A stretch of DNA of 64,000 bases from Roseitranquillus sediminis (lineage in GTDB: Bacteria > Pseudomonadota > Alphaproteobacteria > Rhodobacterales > Rhodobacteraceae): contig NZ_JAFFOB010000018.1 in assembly GCF_016918935.1 (NCBI RefSeq), forward strand, positions 197,915-261,914. The letters run 5' to 3'. The notes under the pieces were generated by a model. The model was not told where the DNA came from and did no database searches. It worked only from the letters and a program-made list of their open reading frames with translations. The position numbers were made by a program, and so were the translations under genes. Positions 9,531 through 18,667 of this stretch are shown here, one piece after another (positions within the stretch are counted from its first letter, which is position 1; the number at the start of each line of letters is the position of its first letter).

Positions 9531-12002
9531 TCAGTAGAGCCCGCCCGAGGAGAGCGAGCCGAAGCTTGCCCGGCCGGGGATTCGCGTGACCTCGCCGGTC
9601 GAGGTCCTGACGGTCTCGCCATCGTCGCTCTCGCCCGGCGCGAAGAGCGGCAGGTCGGCGGCCATGGCGAAGCCGCCGTCAAAGGTGATTCCGAAGAGCG
9701 GGACCTCGCCGTCGCGGAAGAACTCCGCCACCACGTTGTCGCCGCTCGCACCTTCGGGCAGGCGCGCGCCGGTGAAGCGGTCGATATTGATGAAGTGGCC
9801 GCCTGGCGGAACTTCGAACGGGCCGCCGCCGTACTTCTCCACCGCCGTCTCCATGAAGCTCTGGAACACCGGCCCGCACATGCTCGACCCGTAGGCGCTG
9901 GCGCCCAGCGAGCGCGGCTGGTCGTGCCCGATGTAGCAGCCCGCCACGATGTTCGAGGTGAACCCGATGAACCAGACGTCCTTGGCGTCGTTCGTGGTGC
10001 CGGTCTTGCCCGCGGTCGGAACCGGCAGATCCACCGCGCCCGATGCCGTGCCGCGGTCCACAACGCCCTTCATCATCGAGGTGAGCTGATAGGCCGTGAT
10101 GGCATCCATCACGCGCTCGCGCTCGGAACGGACCTGCGGCGCCCGCCCCGGCTCGAGCATCGAGCTTTCACAGTCGACGCACTCGCGCTTGTCGTGACGG
10201 TAGATCGTCGTGCCCCAGCGGTCCTGAACACGGTCGACGAGCGTCGGCTCAACCCGCTCTCCTCCGTTGGCGAACATCGCGTAGGCGGCGACCATCCGGT
10301 AGAGCGTCGTCTCCTCGGAGCCGAGCGAGTTGGCGAGGTAGGGGCTCATCCGGTCGTAGACGCCGAAGCGCTCGGCATAGCGGGCGACGGTGTCCATCCC
10401 GACCTCCTGCGCCAGGCGCACGGTCATAAGGTTGCGCGACTGCTCAATGCCGGTGCGGAGCGGCGTCGGGCCGTAGTAGCGGTTCGACGAGTTCTGCGGC
10501 CGCCAGATCCCCTGCGCCGTCTCCACTTCGATCGGCGCGTCAACGATGATGGTCGCCGGCGTGAACCCGCTGTCGAGCGCAGCGGCATAGACAAACGGCT
10601 TGAAGGACGAGCCGGGCTGGCGCGTTGCCTGCGTCGCGCGGTTGAAGACGGAGTGCTGATACGAAAATCCGCCCTGCATCGCCAGCACGCGGCCAGTCTG
10701 CACGTCCATCGCCATGAACGCGCCTTCGACCTCGGGCACCTGGCGCAGCGACCAGCCCTCTGCCGTCTCGGCGACGTGGACCACGTCGCCCACGTCCAGC
10801 ATCTCAGCCATCGGCTCGCGCACCCAGTCGGTGTCCGAGCGTAGGATCGTCTGCGGTTCCTCGACTCCCTCGACGCCAATGCGCGCCGCATCCTCGCCGA
10901 CCTCCAGGACGACAGCCGGCCGCCAGTCCTCGATGTCGCGCGCAACGTCCACCGAGGTCAGCGCCTGCCGCCAGTCGTCGAGCGCCTCCGCGGCAATTGT
11001 CTCGCCGGTGCCGCGCCAGACGCCGCGGCCCCGATCGTACTGCTCTAGGCCGGTGCGGAGCGCCCGCGCCGCTTCGGCCTGCAGCTCGGGGTCGACCGTC
11101 GCGCGGATCGTCAGGCCGCCGCCGAAGAACTCCTCCTCGCCGAAGTCGCGGCTGAGCTGGCGGCGGATCTCGTCGGTGAAGTAGCCGCGCGGCGGCAGCT
11201 CGGCACGGTAGCCCTCGAAATCCTCGTTCTGCACGGTCAGCAGCGGCGCGACACGCGCCTCGTCGTAATCCGCGCGGTCGATATAGCCGTTCTCGTACAT
11301 CTCGCGCAGCACGAAGTTGCGCCGCGTTATCGCTGCCTCCTTGTCGCGCACTGGATGCAACGACGCGGGCCTCTGCGGCAACGCGCCGAGGTAGGCCGCC
11401 TCACCCAGCGTGAGCTCCGAGAGCGCCTTGTTGAAGTAGGTCTGCGCCGCCGCCGCCACGCCGTAGGAGTTCTGCCCCAGGTAGATCTCGTTGAGGTAGA
11501 GCTCGAGGATGTCCTCCTTGTCGAGCGCCTCCTCCACGCGTGCGGCCAAGATCAGCTCCTTGACCTTGCGCTCGGCGGAACGGTCCGACGACAGCAGGAA
11601 GTTCTTCATCACCTGCTGCGTGATGGTCGAGGCGCCGCGCAATCGCCCGCCCTGCGCCGCGTCGACCGCCGCCGCGATCATGCCGCGCGGGTCGTAGCCC
11701 TTGTGGCTGTAGAAGTTCTTGTCCTCGGCCGAGATGAACGCCTGCTTGACCAGCGGAGGGATGTCTTCGGACGGAACGAAGAGGCGCCGTTCCTCCGCAA
11801 ACTCGTCGATGATGCGGCCCTCACGGTCATAGATGCGGCTGATCGTCGGCGGCGCATAGTTTGCGAGCTGCTCATGATTCGGCAGGTCGCGGCCGTACAT
11901 CCAGAGGACCGCGCCGACCGTCAGCGCGGCCATGACAGCGCCGATGGTCAGCCAGCTGAATATTCCGCCGAAGAAGGAAAGGATGAATCGGATCAAGGCC
12001 AC
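9531..12002 (-). CDS. mrcA: Penicillin-binding protein 1A (bifunctional transglycosylase/transpeptidase)
   Basis: An 823-residue class A PBP that polymerises lipid II and cross-links peptidoglycan on the periplasmic side. One membrane helix lies at about 12-35. The GT51 glycosyltransferase domain has catalytic E93 in SAEDKNFYSHKG plus RGASTITQQVMKN and ELYLNEIYLGQ. An OB-like insert lies between the domains. The transpeptidase has SxxK at 465-468 (GSSFKP), SRN (QSRNLMT) and KTGTTN near 680. All catalytic motifs are intact. The start is GTG 12002 (VALIRF) behind AGAGGGGCG. It sits upstream of prfB. Confidence 0.96.
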   Translation of the reverse strand: MALIRFILSFFGGIFSWLTIGAVMAALTVGAVLWMYGRDLPNHEQLANYAPPTISRIYDREGRIIDEFAEERRLFVPSEDIPPLVKQAFISAEDKNFYSHKGYDPRGMIAAAVDAAQGGRLRGASTITQQVMKNFLLSSDRSAERKVKELILAARVEEALDKEDILELYLNEIYLGQNSYGVAAAAQTYFNKALSELTLGEAAYLGALPQRPASLHPVRDKEAAITRRNFVLREMYENGYIDRADYDEARVAPLLTVQNEDFEGYRAELPPRGYFTDEIRRQLSRDFGEEEFFGGGLTIRATVDPELQAEAARALRTGLEQYDRGRGVWRGTGETIAAEALDDWRQALTSVDVARDIEDWRPAVVLEVGEDAARIGVEGVEEPQTILRSDTDWVREPMAEMLDVGDVVHVAETAEGWSLRQVPEVEGAFMAMDVQTGRVLAMQGGFSYQHSVFNRATQATRQPGSSFKPFVYAAALDSGFTPATIIVDAPIEVETAQGIWRPQNSSNRYYGPTPLRTGIEQSRNLMTVRLAQEVGMDTVARYAERFGVYDRMSPYLANSLGSEETTLYRMVAAYAMFANGGERVEPTLVDRVQDRWGTTIYRHDKRECVDCESSMLEPGRAPQVRSERERVMDAITAYQLTSMMKGVVDRGTASGAVDLPVPTAGKTGTTNDAKDVWFIGFTSNIVAGCYIGHDQPRSLGASAYGSSMCGPVFQSFMETAVEKYGGGPFEVPPGGHFINIDRFTGARLPEGASGDNVVAEFFRDGEVPLFGITFDGGFAMAADLPLFAPGESDDGETVRTSTGEVTRIPGRASFGSLSSGGLY

Positions 12003-12539
12003 CGCCCCTCTTGGACCGACAAGCTCCCTCTATACGTCCCGGTCGCGCGGCGGTCAAAACGCCGGAGCCGGTTCCACGGCCCATTTCCGCTGCGTCACGG
12101 TCACGTCACGGTGAGATCAGGATCAGCGCGTTCAGCGCCGGCGCTTGATGATGAGCGGGATCAGGAACTTGCCCCATGCCGCTCGCCGAAAACTGCGAAT
12201 ATCGTCAACAACGCCAGCACCCGGTTCGCCGGTCCGGCGAACAGCATGTTCGCGACCGGGAAGCCGAAGAAGGCACTCGTCCGCAGCCGGAGGTCCTTGC
12301 GCCGTAAGAGCCATGATGGGATCGCGGACCCTCCCGAGGCACGGCGCGACCGTAGCTGACGCCCACTCGGGCCAGCTCGCGCGGCACGATATGCAAGCTC
12401 TCCTGCCTGCTCCTTCCGGTAGCCGCCGCACCTCGCGTTGGAGGATGACCCAGCGTCGCGAACACCGAGGCGGTTTGACTGAAGCGCCGCACCTTGTCAT
12501 TCGTTGCGCGGCCATCGTGGCTTCGGGAGGGCAGTGACC
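12003..12539. other. 537-base gene-poor stretch with a possible membrane-protein remnant
   Basis: On the minus strand at about 12165-12300 one frame reads as a very hydrophobic segment (FFGFPVANMLFAGPANRV then LALLTIFAVFG). A second frame, ending at 12132, reads AWGKFLIPLIIKRRR before its stop. The two halves would form a plausible membrane-protein C-terminus only with a frameshift, so this is probably a decayed gene. The remainder must contain the promoters for mrcA (minus) and the TRAP operon (plus); I could not place them reliably. Confidence 0.35.
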
Positions 12540-13040
12540 ATGCGCGCCATCGACGCGTTGAATGAGGCTGTGGGTCGCGTCGTGTCGGTTCTCGCCATCG
12601 TCTTTGCCGTGATCATCATCTTCGATGTCGTGATGCGCTACGCGTTCAACGCGCCGACGCGCTGGGCCTTCGACGTATCCAAAATGCTATACGGTTTTTA
12701 CTTCATCATGCTCGGCGGCTATGCGCTGCGTCACCAGGCGCACGTGCGGGTGGACCTGCTGATCGAACGGTTCGGCAGCAACGTGCGCCGCTGGGTCGAG
12801 GCGGCGGGATACGGCATATTCTTCTTTCCCTTCGCGTACGTCTTTCTCGTGCGGTCCTATGACTTTGCCATGACGTCTTGGAGCCAGCGCGAGACGACCT
12901 ACGGTGCCGTACAGCTGCCGGTCTATCCGCTCAAGATCGCGCTTTGCGTGGCGGCGGCGCTGCTGCTCCTGCAGGGCATCTCCGAGTTCCTGAAGCTTGT
13001 CCTGAACAAGAAGCGTGAGGAGTTCGGCAATGGGTCCTGA
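12540..13040 (+). CDS. TRAP transporter small permease (DctQ-type)
   Basis: A 166-residue DctQ subunit with four membrane helices. It partners the large permease in sodium-driven TRAP importers. The family signature is visible in VFAVIIIFDVVMRYAFN at about 22-38 and in RHQAHVRVDLLIERF near 70, the conserved HxxVD region. I chose the ATG at 12540, which has GGGAGG upstream, over an in-frame extension to 12504. It overlaps the dctM-type gene by 11 bases. The order Q-M-P differs from the P-Q-M order of the second TRAP system in this window. Confidence 0.93.
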   Translation: MRAIDALNEAVGRVVSVLAIVFAVIIIFDVVMRYAFNAPTRWAFDVSKMLYGFYFIMLGGYALRHQAHVRVDLLIERFGSNVRRWVEAAGYGIFFFPFAYVFLVRSYDFAMTSWSQRETTYGAVQLPVYPLKIALCVAAALLLLQGISEFLKLVLNKKREEFGNGS

Positions 13041-14352
13041 GGCGATCGCTCTCTGCATGTTCGGACTGCTGCTGCTCGGCCTTTTCATGGGCCACCCGCT
13101 CGCCTTCGTGCTGGGCGGTTCGGCGGTGCTTGGCGCTGTCATCGCCGGCAAGACGATGGTGCTCGGCATCGTCGTGAACCGGATCTTCGGCGACGTGCTC
13201 GACAACTACACGCTCATCGCGATCCCGCTCTTCGTCCTGATGGCGCGGTTCCTGTCGGACAGCGGCGTCACGGACCGGATGTTCGAATCGCTACGGCTGT
13301 TGATGTCGAACGTGCGCGGTGGCCTGGCGCTGGCGGTCGTCTTCATCTCGATCCTGCTCGCTGCCACGACCGGCATCATCGGCGCCTCGATCACGGTGAT
13401 GGGCGTCATGGCACTGAAGCCGATGCTGCGCTACGGCTACGCGCCCACCCTGACGACCGGCGTCATCGCCGCGTCGGGATGCCTCGGCATCCTGATCCCG
13501 CCGTCGATCATGCTGATCCTTATGGCGTCCTACTCGCCGCTGTCGGTGGGCGAACTCTTCGCCGGCGCGATGATCCCGGGCGTCCTGCTGGGTCTGCTTT
13601 ATGCGGCTTGGGTCGCGATCGTCGCGGTGGTTCGCCCGGACATGGCTCCCTCGGTCGAACCCGAGGAGAAGCTGCCGCGAAGCGAGCTCCTGAAGATGCT
13701 CGCGCTGGAGGCGGTGCCGCCGCTGGTCCTGATCTTCGGCATCCTCGGCTCGCTGCTCGCCGGCATCGCCACGGCGACCGAGGCATCGGCCATCGGCGCG
13801 GCGCTCGCGCTCCTCATCGTCGTCATTCGGCGCAAGTTCGAGTGGCGGACCTTCTACGGCGCGATGATCGAGACCGGGCGCACCTCTGCGATGATCCTCT
13901 TCATCGTGGTCGGGGCCACTGCCTTCACCGGCGTATTCAACATCACCGGCGGCCTGCGCGCGACGCAGGAGGCGATCCGCGGCCTCGAGATGGAGCCGTG
14001 GATGCTGATCGCGACAATGATGTTCATCGTCTTCATCCTTGGCGCGTTCCTCGACTGGACCGGCATCGTACTGCTCTCGTTCCCTATCTTCCTGCCGATT
14101 GTGCAGGAGATGGACGTGAGCCTCCTGTGGTTCGTCGTGCTGATGGCGGTCGTGCTGCAGACCTCTTTCCTGACGCCGCCGTTCGGCTACGCGCTCTTCT
14201 ACCTGCGCGCCATTGCGCCACCCACAGTGCGCACCAGCAGCATCATCAAGGGGGTGATGCCGTTCATCGTCCTCATCGTGCTCATGTGCATCCTGGTCGC
14301 GGTGTTTCCCGGCCTCGTCACATGGCTTCCGACAGCCCTCTACACGCAATGA
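13030..14352 (+). CDS. TRAP transporter large permease (DctM-type)
   Basis: A 440-residue DctM subunit with about 12 membrane helices. It is the transport channel of the TRAP system and belongs to the ion transporter superfamily. Typical blocks are GLALAVVFISILLAATTGII with the preceding Gly-rich segment, then ASGCLGILIPPSIMLIL, and near the end FLTPPFGYALFYLRAIAP. The ATG at 13030 lies inside the end of the dctQ-type gene, behind GTGAGGAG. It is followed by the binding protein gene after 14 bases, forming a QMP operon. Confidence 0.95.
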   Translation: MGPEAIALCMFGLLLLGLFMGHPLAFVLGGSAVLGAVIAGKTMVLGIVVNRIFGDVLDNYTLIAIPLFVLMARFLSDSGVTDRMFESLRLLMSNVRGGLALAVVFISILLAATTGIIGASITVMGVMALKPMLRYGYAPTLTTGVIAASGCLGILIPPSIMLILMASYSPLSVGELFAGAMIPGVLLGLLYAAWVAIVAVVRPDMAPSVEPEEKLPRSELLKMLALEAVPPLVLIFGILGSLLAGIATATEASAIGAALALLIVVIRRKFEWRTFYGAMIETGRTSAMILFIVVGATAFTGVFNITGGLRATQEAIRGLEMEPWMLIATMMFIVFILGAFLDWTGIVLLSFPIFLPIVQEMDVSLLWFVVLMAVVLQTSFLTPPFGYALFYLRAIAPPTVRTSSIIKGVMPFIVLIVLMCILVAVFPGLVTWLPTALYTQ

Positions 14353-14366
14353 AGGGAGAATTGCGA

Positions 14367-15458
14367 ATGACCACCCGAATGACCCTGGCCGGAGCGGCCG
14401 CGGCCGCCGTGACCCTCAGCGGGCCGGCGCTCGCCCAGCAGACCTGGCAGATGACGTCGACCTGGCCGTCCTCGCTCGAGCTCATCGAGATCGACCGCCA
14501 TTTCGTCGAGCTGGCCAACCAGCTGACTGGCGACGACCTGCAGATCGAGTTCTACGAGGGCGGCGCGCTCGTCCCCGCGGGCGAAGTCTTCGGCGCGGTC
14601 GAGTCCGGCACCATACAGGCGGGCGCCGACTGGCCCGGCTACTGGGCCGGTCGCGACGCAGCCTTCTCGCCGCTCGCCACCACACCCGCGCTCTTCAACG
14701 CGGTCGACTACGTCAACTGGATCCAGCAGTGGGGCGGCGGCGACCTCTACGACGAGATCTACGGCCAGTTCGGCATGGTCTACTTGCCCTACGGCGTGAC
14801 GAACAACGAGTCGGGCTTCCGCACCGGCGAACCGATCCGGAGTCTCGAAGACCTGCAGGGCAAGCGCCTGCGCCTCTCGGGCCTGGAGCAGGGCCGCATT
14901 CTCGAGCAGCTGGGCGGCAGCCAGGTCTCCATGGCCGGCGGCGAAATCTACCAGGCGCTCGAGCGCGGCGTCATCGACGGCGCCGAGTTCTCGACGCCCA
15001 ACGTCGACTGGTCCGCGGGCTTTCAGCAGGTGACTGACGCCTGGGCGCTGCCGGGCTGGCACCAGTCCGCCTCCGTCTTCGGCGTGATGATCAACCAGCA
15101 GGCCTGGGACCAGCTCTTGGACGAGACAAAAGAAAAGCTTCAGATCGCCGCCGACGCGACGCTGCTATGGTCGCTTGCCTTCACCGAGAAGCGCGCGAGC
15201 GAAGCCTACGCCCAGTTCCAGGATGCGGGCATCGAGATCACGCGCTACGATGACGAGACGCTGGACGAGATCCAGAACATCGCCAACAACGTGATCCAGG
15301 AAGTCTCGTGCGAGAACCCGAATTCGGCGAAGGTCTATCTCAGCATGCTCGAGTACCTGCAGGACTACTCTGGCTGGCGCGACGCGTCGGCGCCCTACAA
15401 CCTGGGCCGCACGCCAAACGGGCCGGACATCGAGGCGATCCGCGCCTGCGCCGGGTAA
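14367..15458 (+). CDS. TRAP transporter substrate-binding protein, TakP-like
   Basis: A 363-residue DctP-family periplasmic receptor. An Ala-rich signal peptide ends near ALAQQ (about residue 23). The segments TSTWPSSLELIE, YEGGALVPAGEVFGAV and DWPGYWAGRD resemble TakP-type receptors, which bind 2-oxo monocarboxylates such as pyruvate and 2-oxobutyrate. The conserved binding-site Arg region is in LQGKRLRLSGLEQ, and GGEIYQALERGVIDGAEFS is the DctP signature. AAGGGAGA precedes the ATG. It is the last gene of the operon and is closed by a terminator. The ligand class is an inference from resemblance. Confidence 0.92.
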   Translation: MTTRMTLAGAAAAAVTLSGPALAQQTWQMTSTWPSSLELIEIDRHFVELANQLTGDDLQIEFYEGGALVPAGEVFGAVESGTIQAGADWPGYWAGRDAAFSPLATTPALFNAVDYVNWIQQWGGGDLYDEIYGQFGMVYLPYGVTNNESGFRTGEPIRSLEDLQGKRLRLSGLEQGRILEQLGGSQVSMAGGEIYQALERGVIDGAEFSTPNVDWSAGFQQVTDAWALPGWHQSASVFGVMINQQAWDQLLDETKEKLQIAADATLLWSLAFTEKRASEAYAQFQDAGIEITRYDDETLDEIQNIANNVIQEVSCENPNSAKVYLSMLEYLQDYSGWRDASAPYNLGRTPNGPDIEAIRACAG

Positions 15459-15482
15459 TCGGCTGATCGGAAGGATGACGAG

Positions 15483-15509
15483 GGGCCGGCCGCCGTGCCG
15501 GCCCTCTTT
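15483..15509 (+). terminator. Intrinsic terminator after the first TRAP operon
   Basis: GGGCCGGC (15483-15490) pairs with GCCGGCCC (15497-15504) around a 6-base loop and is followed by TCTTT. It sits 24 bases after the binding-protein stop and faces a convergent minus-strand gene ending at 15553. Confidence 0.8.
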
Positions 15510-15552
15510 GCATTTGCGGTGCGGCGAGCGCGTCAGCGTCGCCAAACGGAGC

Positions 15553-16164
15553 CTAGCTCGAAACGCCGCCGGCCCAGTCCGCGACCGCCTGCAGGACCCC
15601 CGTCATGGCGACATCGAATGCAGGCACCGTGGCCGCCGCCGTCGGGGCCGCGGCAGGTACACTCTGCGCGAAGGTTCGGGAGGAGAGGATGCGACGGTCG
15701 TCCCCGACCAGCGCGGCTCGCATTCGCACGACGACCCGAACCTCCTCGGTCGCCGGGTCCACCTCTGCTTGGAACGCCTGCACGTCGACCAGCAGGTACA
15801 GGTCCGGGTCGGGCCGCACGCTCCCGGTTGAGACGAGCGCGTACCGCCCGGTGTTCGTGAGCGAGCGCGCCAGCAGCAACTGGATCAGGTCGCCAGTCTC
15901 GTCGGCCCAGCGCGCCTGGGGCAGGTATTCGACCTGCAGCGGCCCCGGCTTGATGACGATGCGGTCCGTCGAGAGCGCGCCGGAGGTGGTCGGGACCTCG
16001 ACCAGCAGATGGGCGCGACCGCTGCCGCCGCTCCGCGGTGCAACCGGCGTCAGCTCGTAGACCTCAGCCCGCTCGCCGGCCGCCGTGATCGTGGAGACTG
16101 CGGCGCAGCCGCCGACGGCGCACAGCCCCAGCGAAAGCACCACACCTCGGATCAGCCGCTCCAT
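15553..16164 (-). CDS. ABC transporter auxiliary lipoprotein (PqiC/DUF330-like)
   Basis: A 203-residue outer-membrane lipoprotein candidate. The signal peptide ends in a lipobox AVGGC, with acylated Cys at about residue 20. The body has the ABC_trans_aux/PqiC pattern: YELTPVAPR, VEVPTTSGALSTDRIVIK, and VEYLPQARWADETGDLIQ. PqiC-type proteins dock MCE lipid-transfer tunnels to the outer membrane. GGGAGG overlaps the upstream MCE stop, and the ATG at 16164 follows 5 bases after that stop. It is the last gene of the four-gene Mla-type operon. Confidence 0.88.
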   Translation of the reverse strand: MERLIRGVVLSLGLCAVGGCAAVSTITAAGERAEVYELTPVAPRSGGSGRAHLLVEVPTTSGALSTDRIVIKPGPLQVEYLPQARWADETGDLIQLLLARSLTNTGRYALVSTGSVRPDPDLYLLVDVQAFQAEVDPATEEVRVVVRMRAALVGDDRRILSSRTFAQSVPAAAPTAAATVPAFDVAMTGVLQAVADWAGGVSS

Positions 16165-16169
16165 TGCGC

Positions 16170-17906
16170 TCACCTCCCGAACTCCGGCGCGGAGTTGCCG
16201 AAGAAGAATCGCGCCGGGTCTCGTTCGATTCGTCCCACGAGACGCTCCAGTTGCGCAACGAGGTCCTGCGCCTCCCGCGCGAAGCGGGTGATCTCGGGCA
16301 GGCCGCGCTCGGCGAAATCGCGGATCGGCGGGGTACTGCCACTCACTGCTCCGCCGATCTCCTCCACCAGCGTCCGCGTCCGCGCCGCGGTAGTGCGCAG
16401 GTCGGCGGCGATGGCGGGCACGTCCTCGGAAAGCGCGGCCATGGTGCTCTCCACCTGAGCGGCCGCGGCGCGGACATCGGCCATCGCCGGGCCGACATCC
16501 GTCTCGATGACCTGTTCGGCGCCCGCGAAGGCGCCTTCGGCAGCGTCGAGCGTCCCCGTTCCCGATTCAAGCGCCGCGTCGAGGCGGTCGAGCGTCGTCT
16601 GCGCCCGCTCCAGTGTCCCGGTGGCCGAGGCGAGAGCGGTACGCGCCGAGGCGGTCAGCGGCTCCAGCCCGTCGGAGAGCGATGCGAGATCCGCCTCGAC
16701 CGACGTCATAACCCGATCCGCGGTCGTCACCGCGCCGCGCACATCCTCGACCAGGGCCGGCACCTCGTCCGCGACGGCATCCCGCAAGGCCGCCGCCGCG
16801 GTATTGACGGTGTCAAGCGTGCCGCGCGCTTCGGCCACGAGCGCCGCGCCATCGTCATCCACCAGCGCCTCGAAGTCATTCGACGCGCTCTCGACGGCAT
16901 CGAACGACGCCTGCGCGTCGATCAGCGTCGTGTCGACCGCCTCCAGCGTCCGGCCGAGCTCGACCAGCCGCGCGTCCGCCAAGTCTGCCGTGGCGCCGAA
17001 ACGCGACGTGACCTCGGCCAGCGCGCCCATCGCGTCGGCCACGGCGTAGTCGACGGATTCGATGGCGTTCGACAGCTCTGCCGCGACGCGCGGGACCTCC
17101 GTCTCGATCACGACGTTTGCGGTGTCGAACGTGGTGCCGACAGAATTCAGCGCCCCGGTCGCGGAACGCATCGTGGTCTCGGCCTCGGCGATGGTCTCCC
17201 GCGCCACGACCAGCGTCTCGTCGAGGGTCCCGAGCGTGGTCTGAATGCTGCCTCCGAGCGTGTCGAGGCGGTCGGTGAACTGCGTGATCTCCGCCGTCGC
17301 CGACGCCACCGTCTGCGATATCGTCGAGAAGTCCGACAGCGCCTGATCGAGGGCGCCGGACGACTCGCTCAGGTTCTGCAGGATATTCACCACCCGTGCC
17401 TGATTTTCCGGTCCGGCGAACTGCTGCAGCTGAGCGAGCAGGACGGTCGCCTCGGTGACGAGGTCCGGAGCGTCCTCGGTCAGCGCCTGCACGACCGACC
17501 GCTCGGACTCGATGACGGGCACCGCCCGGTCGGAGACGGCCGCGAGCAGCGGCGCATCGGCGCTGCCGCCGCTCAGCGAGACGAAGGAGACGCCGGTGAC
17601 GCCCTGCGCCTGCAGCTGCGCCACCGTGTCGGTGCGCACCGGCGTGTCGGCGGCAACCTCGATGCGGACCCGCACGCGCGGATCGTCCGGAACCAGCGCC
17701 AGGTCCACCACCTGCCCGACCGACAACCCGTTGAAGCGCACCTCGCTCGCCTGCCCCAGGCCGGAGACGCTCTCAAAGTAGATGTCGTAGAACGCGTACT
17801 GCCGGTCGAGCTGGACCCGCGCGAGCCAGACGAAGAAGCCGAGCCCCACCAGGATGCCGAGGATCGTGAAGGCGCCGATCAGGACGTAGTTGGCCTTGAT
17901 CTCCAT
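16170..17906 (-). CDS. MCE/MlaD family protein with long helical extension
   Basis: A 578-residue inner-membrane-anchored MCE protein. One membrane helix lies at about 7-29 (YVLIGAFTILGILVGLGFFV). A single MCE domain at about 40-115 contains YFESVSGLGQASEVRFNGLS and VQLQA..VTGVSFVSLSG-like elements. From about 150 onward there is a very long Ala/Thr/Asp-rich heptad helical region, far longer than in E. coli MlaD (183 residues). In such proteins the helical part forms a barrel or needle that carries phospholipid across the periplasm. It overlaps the ATPase gene stop by TGATG and is followed by the lipoprotein gene. Confidence 0.93.
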   Translation of the reverse strand: MEIKANYVLIGAFTILGILVGLGFFVWLARVQLDRQYAFYDIYFESVSGLGQASEVRFNGLSVGQVVDLALVPDDPRVRVRIEVAADTPVRTDTVAQLQAQGVTGVSFVSLSGGSADAPLLAAVSDRAVPVIESERSVVQALTEDAPDLVTEATVLLAQLQQFAGPENQARVVNILQNLSESSGALDQALSDFSTISQTVASATAEITQFTDRLDTLGGSIQTTLGTLDETLVVARETIAEAETTMRSATGALNSVGTTFDTANVVIETEVPRVAAELSNAIESVDYAVADAMGALAEVTSRFGATADLADARLVELGRTLEAVDTTLIDAQASFDAVESASNDFEALVDDDGAALVAEARGTLDTVNTAAAALRDAVADEVPALVEDVRGAVTTADRVMTSVEADLASLSDGLEPLTASARTALASATGTLERAQTTLDRLDAALESGTGTLDAAEGAFAGAEQVIETDVGPAMADVRAAAAQVESTMAALSEDVPAIAADLRTTAARTRTLVEEIGGAVSGSTPPIRDFAERGLPEITRFAREAQDLVAQLERLVGRIERDPARFFFGNSAPEFGR

Positions 17907-18667
17907 CAGGCCCGCCTCGCCGCCCGCGCCCGCGGCCCGTGGAAGTAGGCGCGGACCCAGGGGTGGTCGACCTCCAGCATGTCCTCCATCGTCCCCGTCA
18001 CCAGAACCCGCTTTTCCGCCAGCACCGCGATCCTGTCACAGATCGCCGTCAGGCTGTCGAGGTCATGGGTCACGAAGAAGACCGTCAGGCCAAGCGCAGA
18101 CTGGAGCTGCGCGATCAGTTCGTCGAAGGCGGCGGCGCCGATCGGATCGAGGCCGGCCGTCGGCTCGTCGAGGAAGACGATCTCGGGGTCGAGCGCCAGC
18201 GCGCGCGCCAAGCCCGCGCGCTTGCGCATCCCACCCGACAGCTCGGACGGGTACTGGTCCGCGGCCTTCGCCGGCAGCCCGGCCATGCCGAGCTTGAGGT
18301 CCGCGAGCGCGCGCATCGTCTCAGGCTCGAGATCGAGTTTCTCGCGCATCGGCGCCTCGACGTTCTGCCGCACCGTGAGCGACGAGAAGAGCGCGCCGTC
18401 CTGAAACATCACGCCCCACCGGCGGCCCACCGCCTCGCGCTCGGCATCCGTCGCGCGCAGGACGTCGACGTCCAGCACCCGCACCGATCCCGCGTCCGGC
18501 CGCAGCAGGCCAACGATCGCGCGCAGGAGCACCGACTTGCCGGTGCCCGAGCCTCCGACCACGCCCAGCACCTCGCCCCGCCGCACGTCGAGGTCGAGGC
18601 CGTCGTGCACGACGTGGCTGCCAAACTGGTTCCTGAGGCCCCGGACTTCGACGACGTTGTCGCCCAT
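17906..18667 (-). CDS. ABC transporter ATP-binding protein (MlaF-like)
   Basis: A 253-residue ATPase for the MCE lipid transporter. Walker A is GGSGTGKSVLL near residue 38, the Q-loop is VMFQDGALFSSL near 88, the signature is LSGGMRKRAGLARAL near 143, Walker B is IVFLDEPTAGLDPI near 165, and the switch is VTHD. QDGALFSSLTV and GGMRKR are typical of the MlaF/Ttg2A group. The ATG at 18667 shares its A with the stop of the permease gene, so translation is coupled. The C-terminal region DHPWVRAYFHGPR matches the tail of MlaF-type ATPases. Confidence 0.95.
   Translation of the reverse strand: MGDNVVEVRGLRNQFGSHVVHDGLDLDVRRGEVLGVVGGSGTGKSVLLRAIVGLLRPDAGSVRVLDVDVLRATDAEREAVGRRWGVMFQDGALFSSLTVRQNVEAPMREKLDLEPETMRALADLKLGMAGLPAKAADQYPSELSGGMRKRAGLARALALDPEIVFLDEPTAGLDPIGAAAFDELIAQLQSALGLTVFFVTHDLDSLTAICDRIAVLAEKRVLVTGTMEDMLEVDHPWVRAYFHGPRARAARRA

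Noticed and set aside
13479-14366. Long N-terminal extension of the TRAP receptor frame
   Set aside because: It runs through the dctM-type gene in another frame; the ATG at 14367 with signal peptide and ribosome site is the true start.
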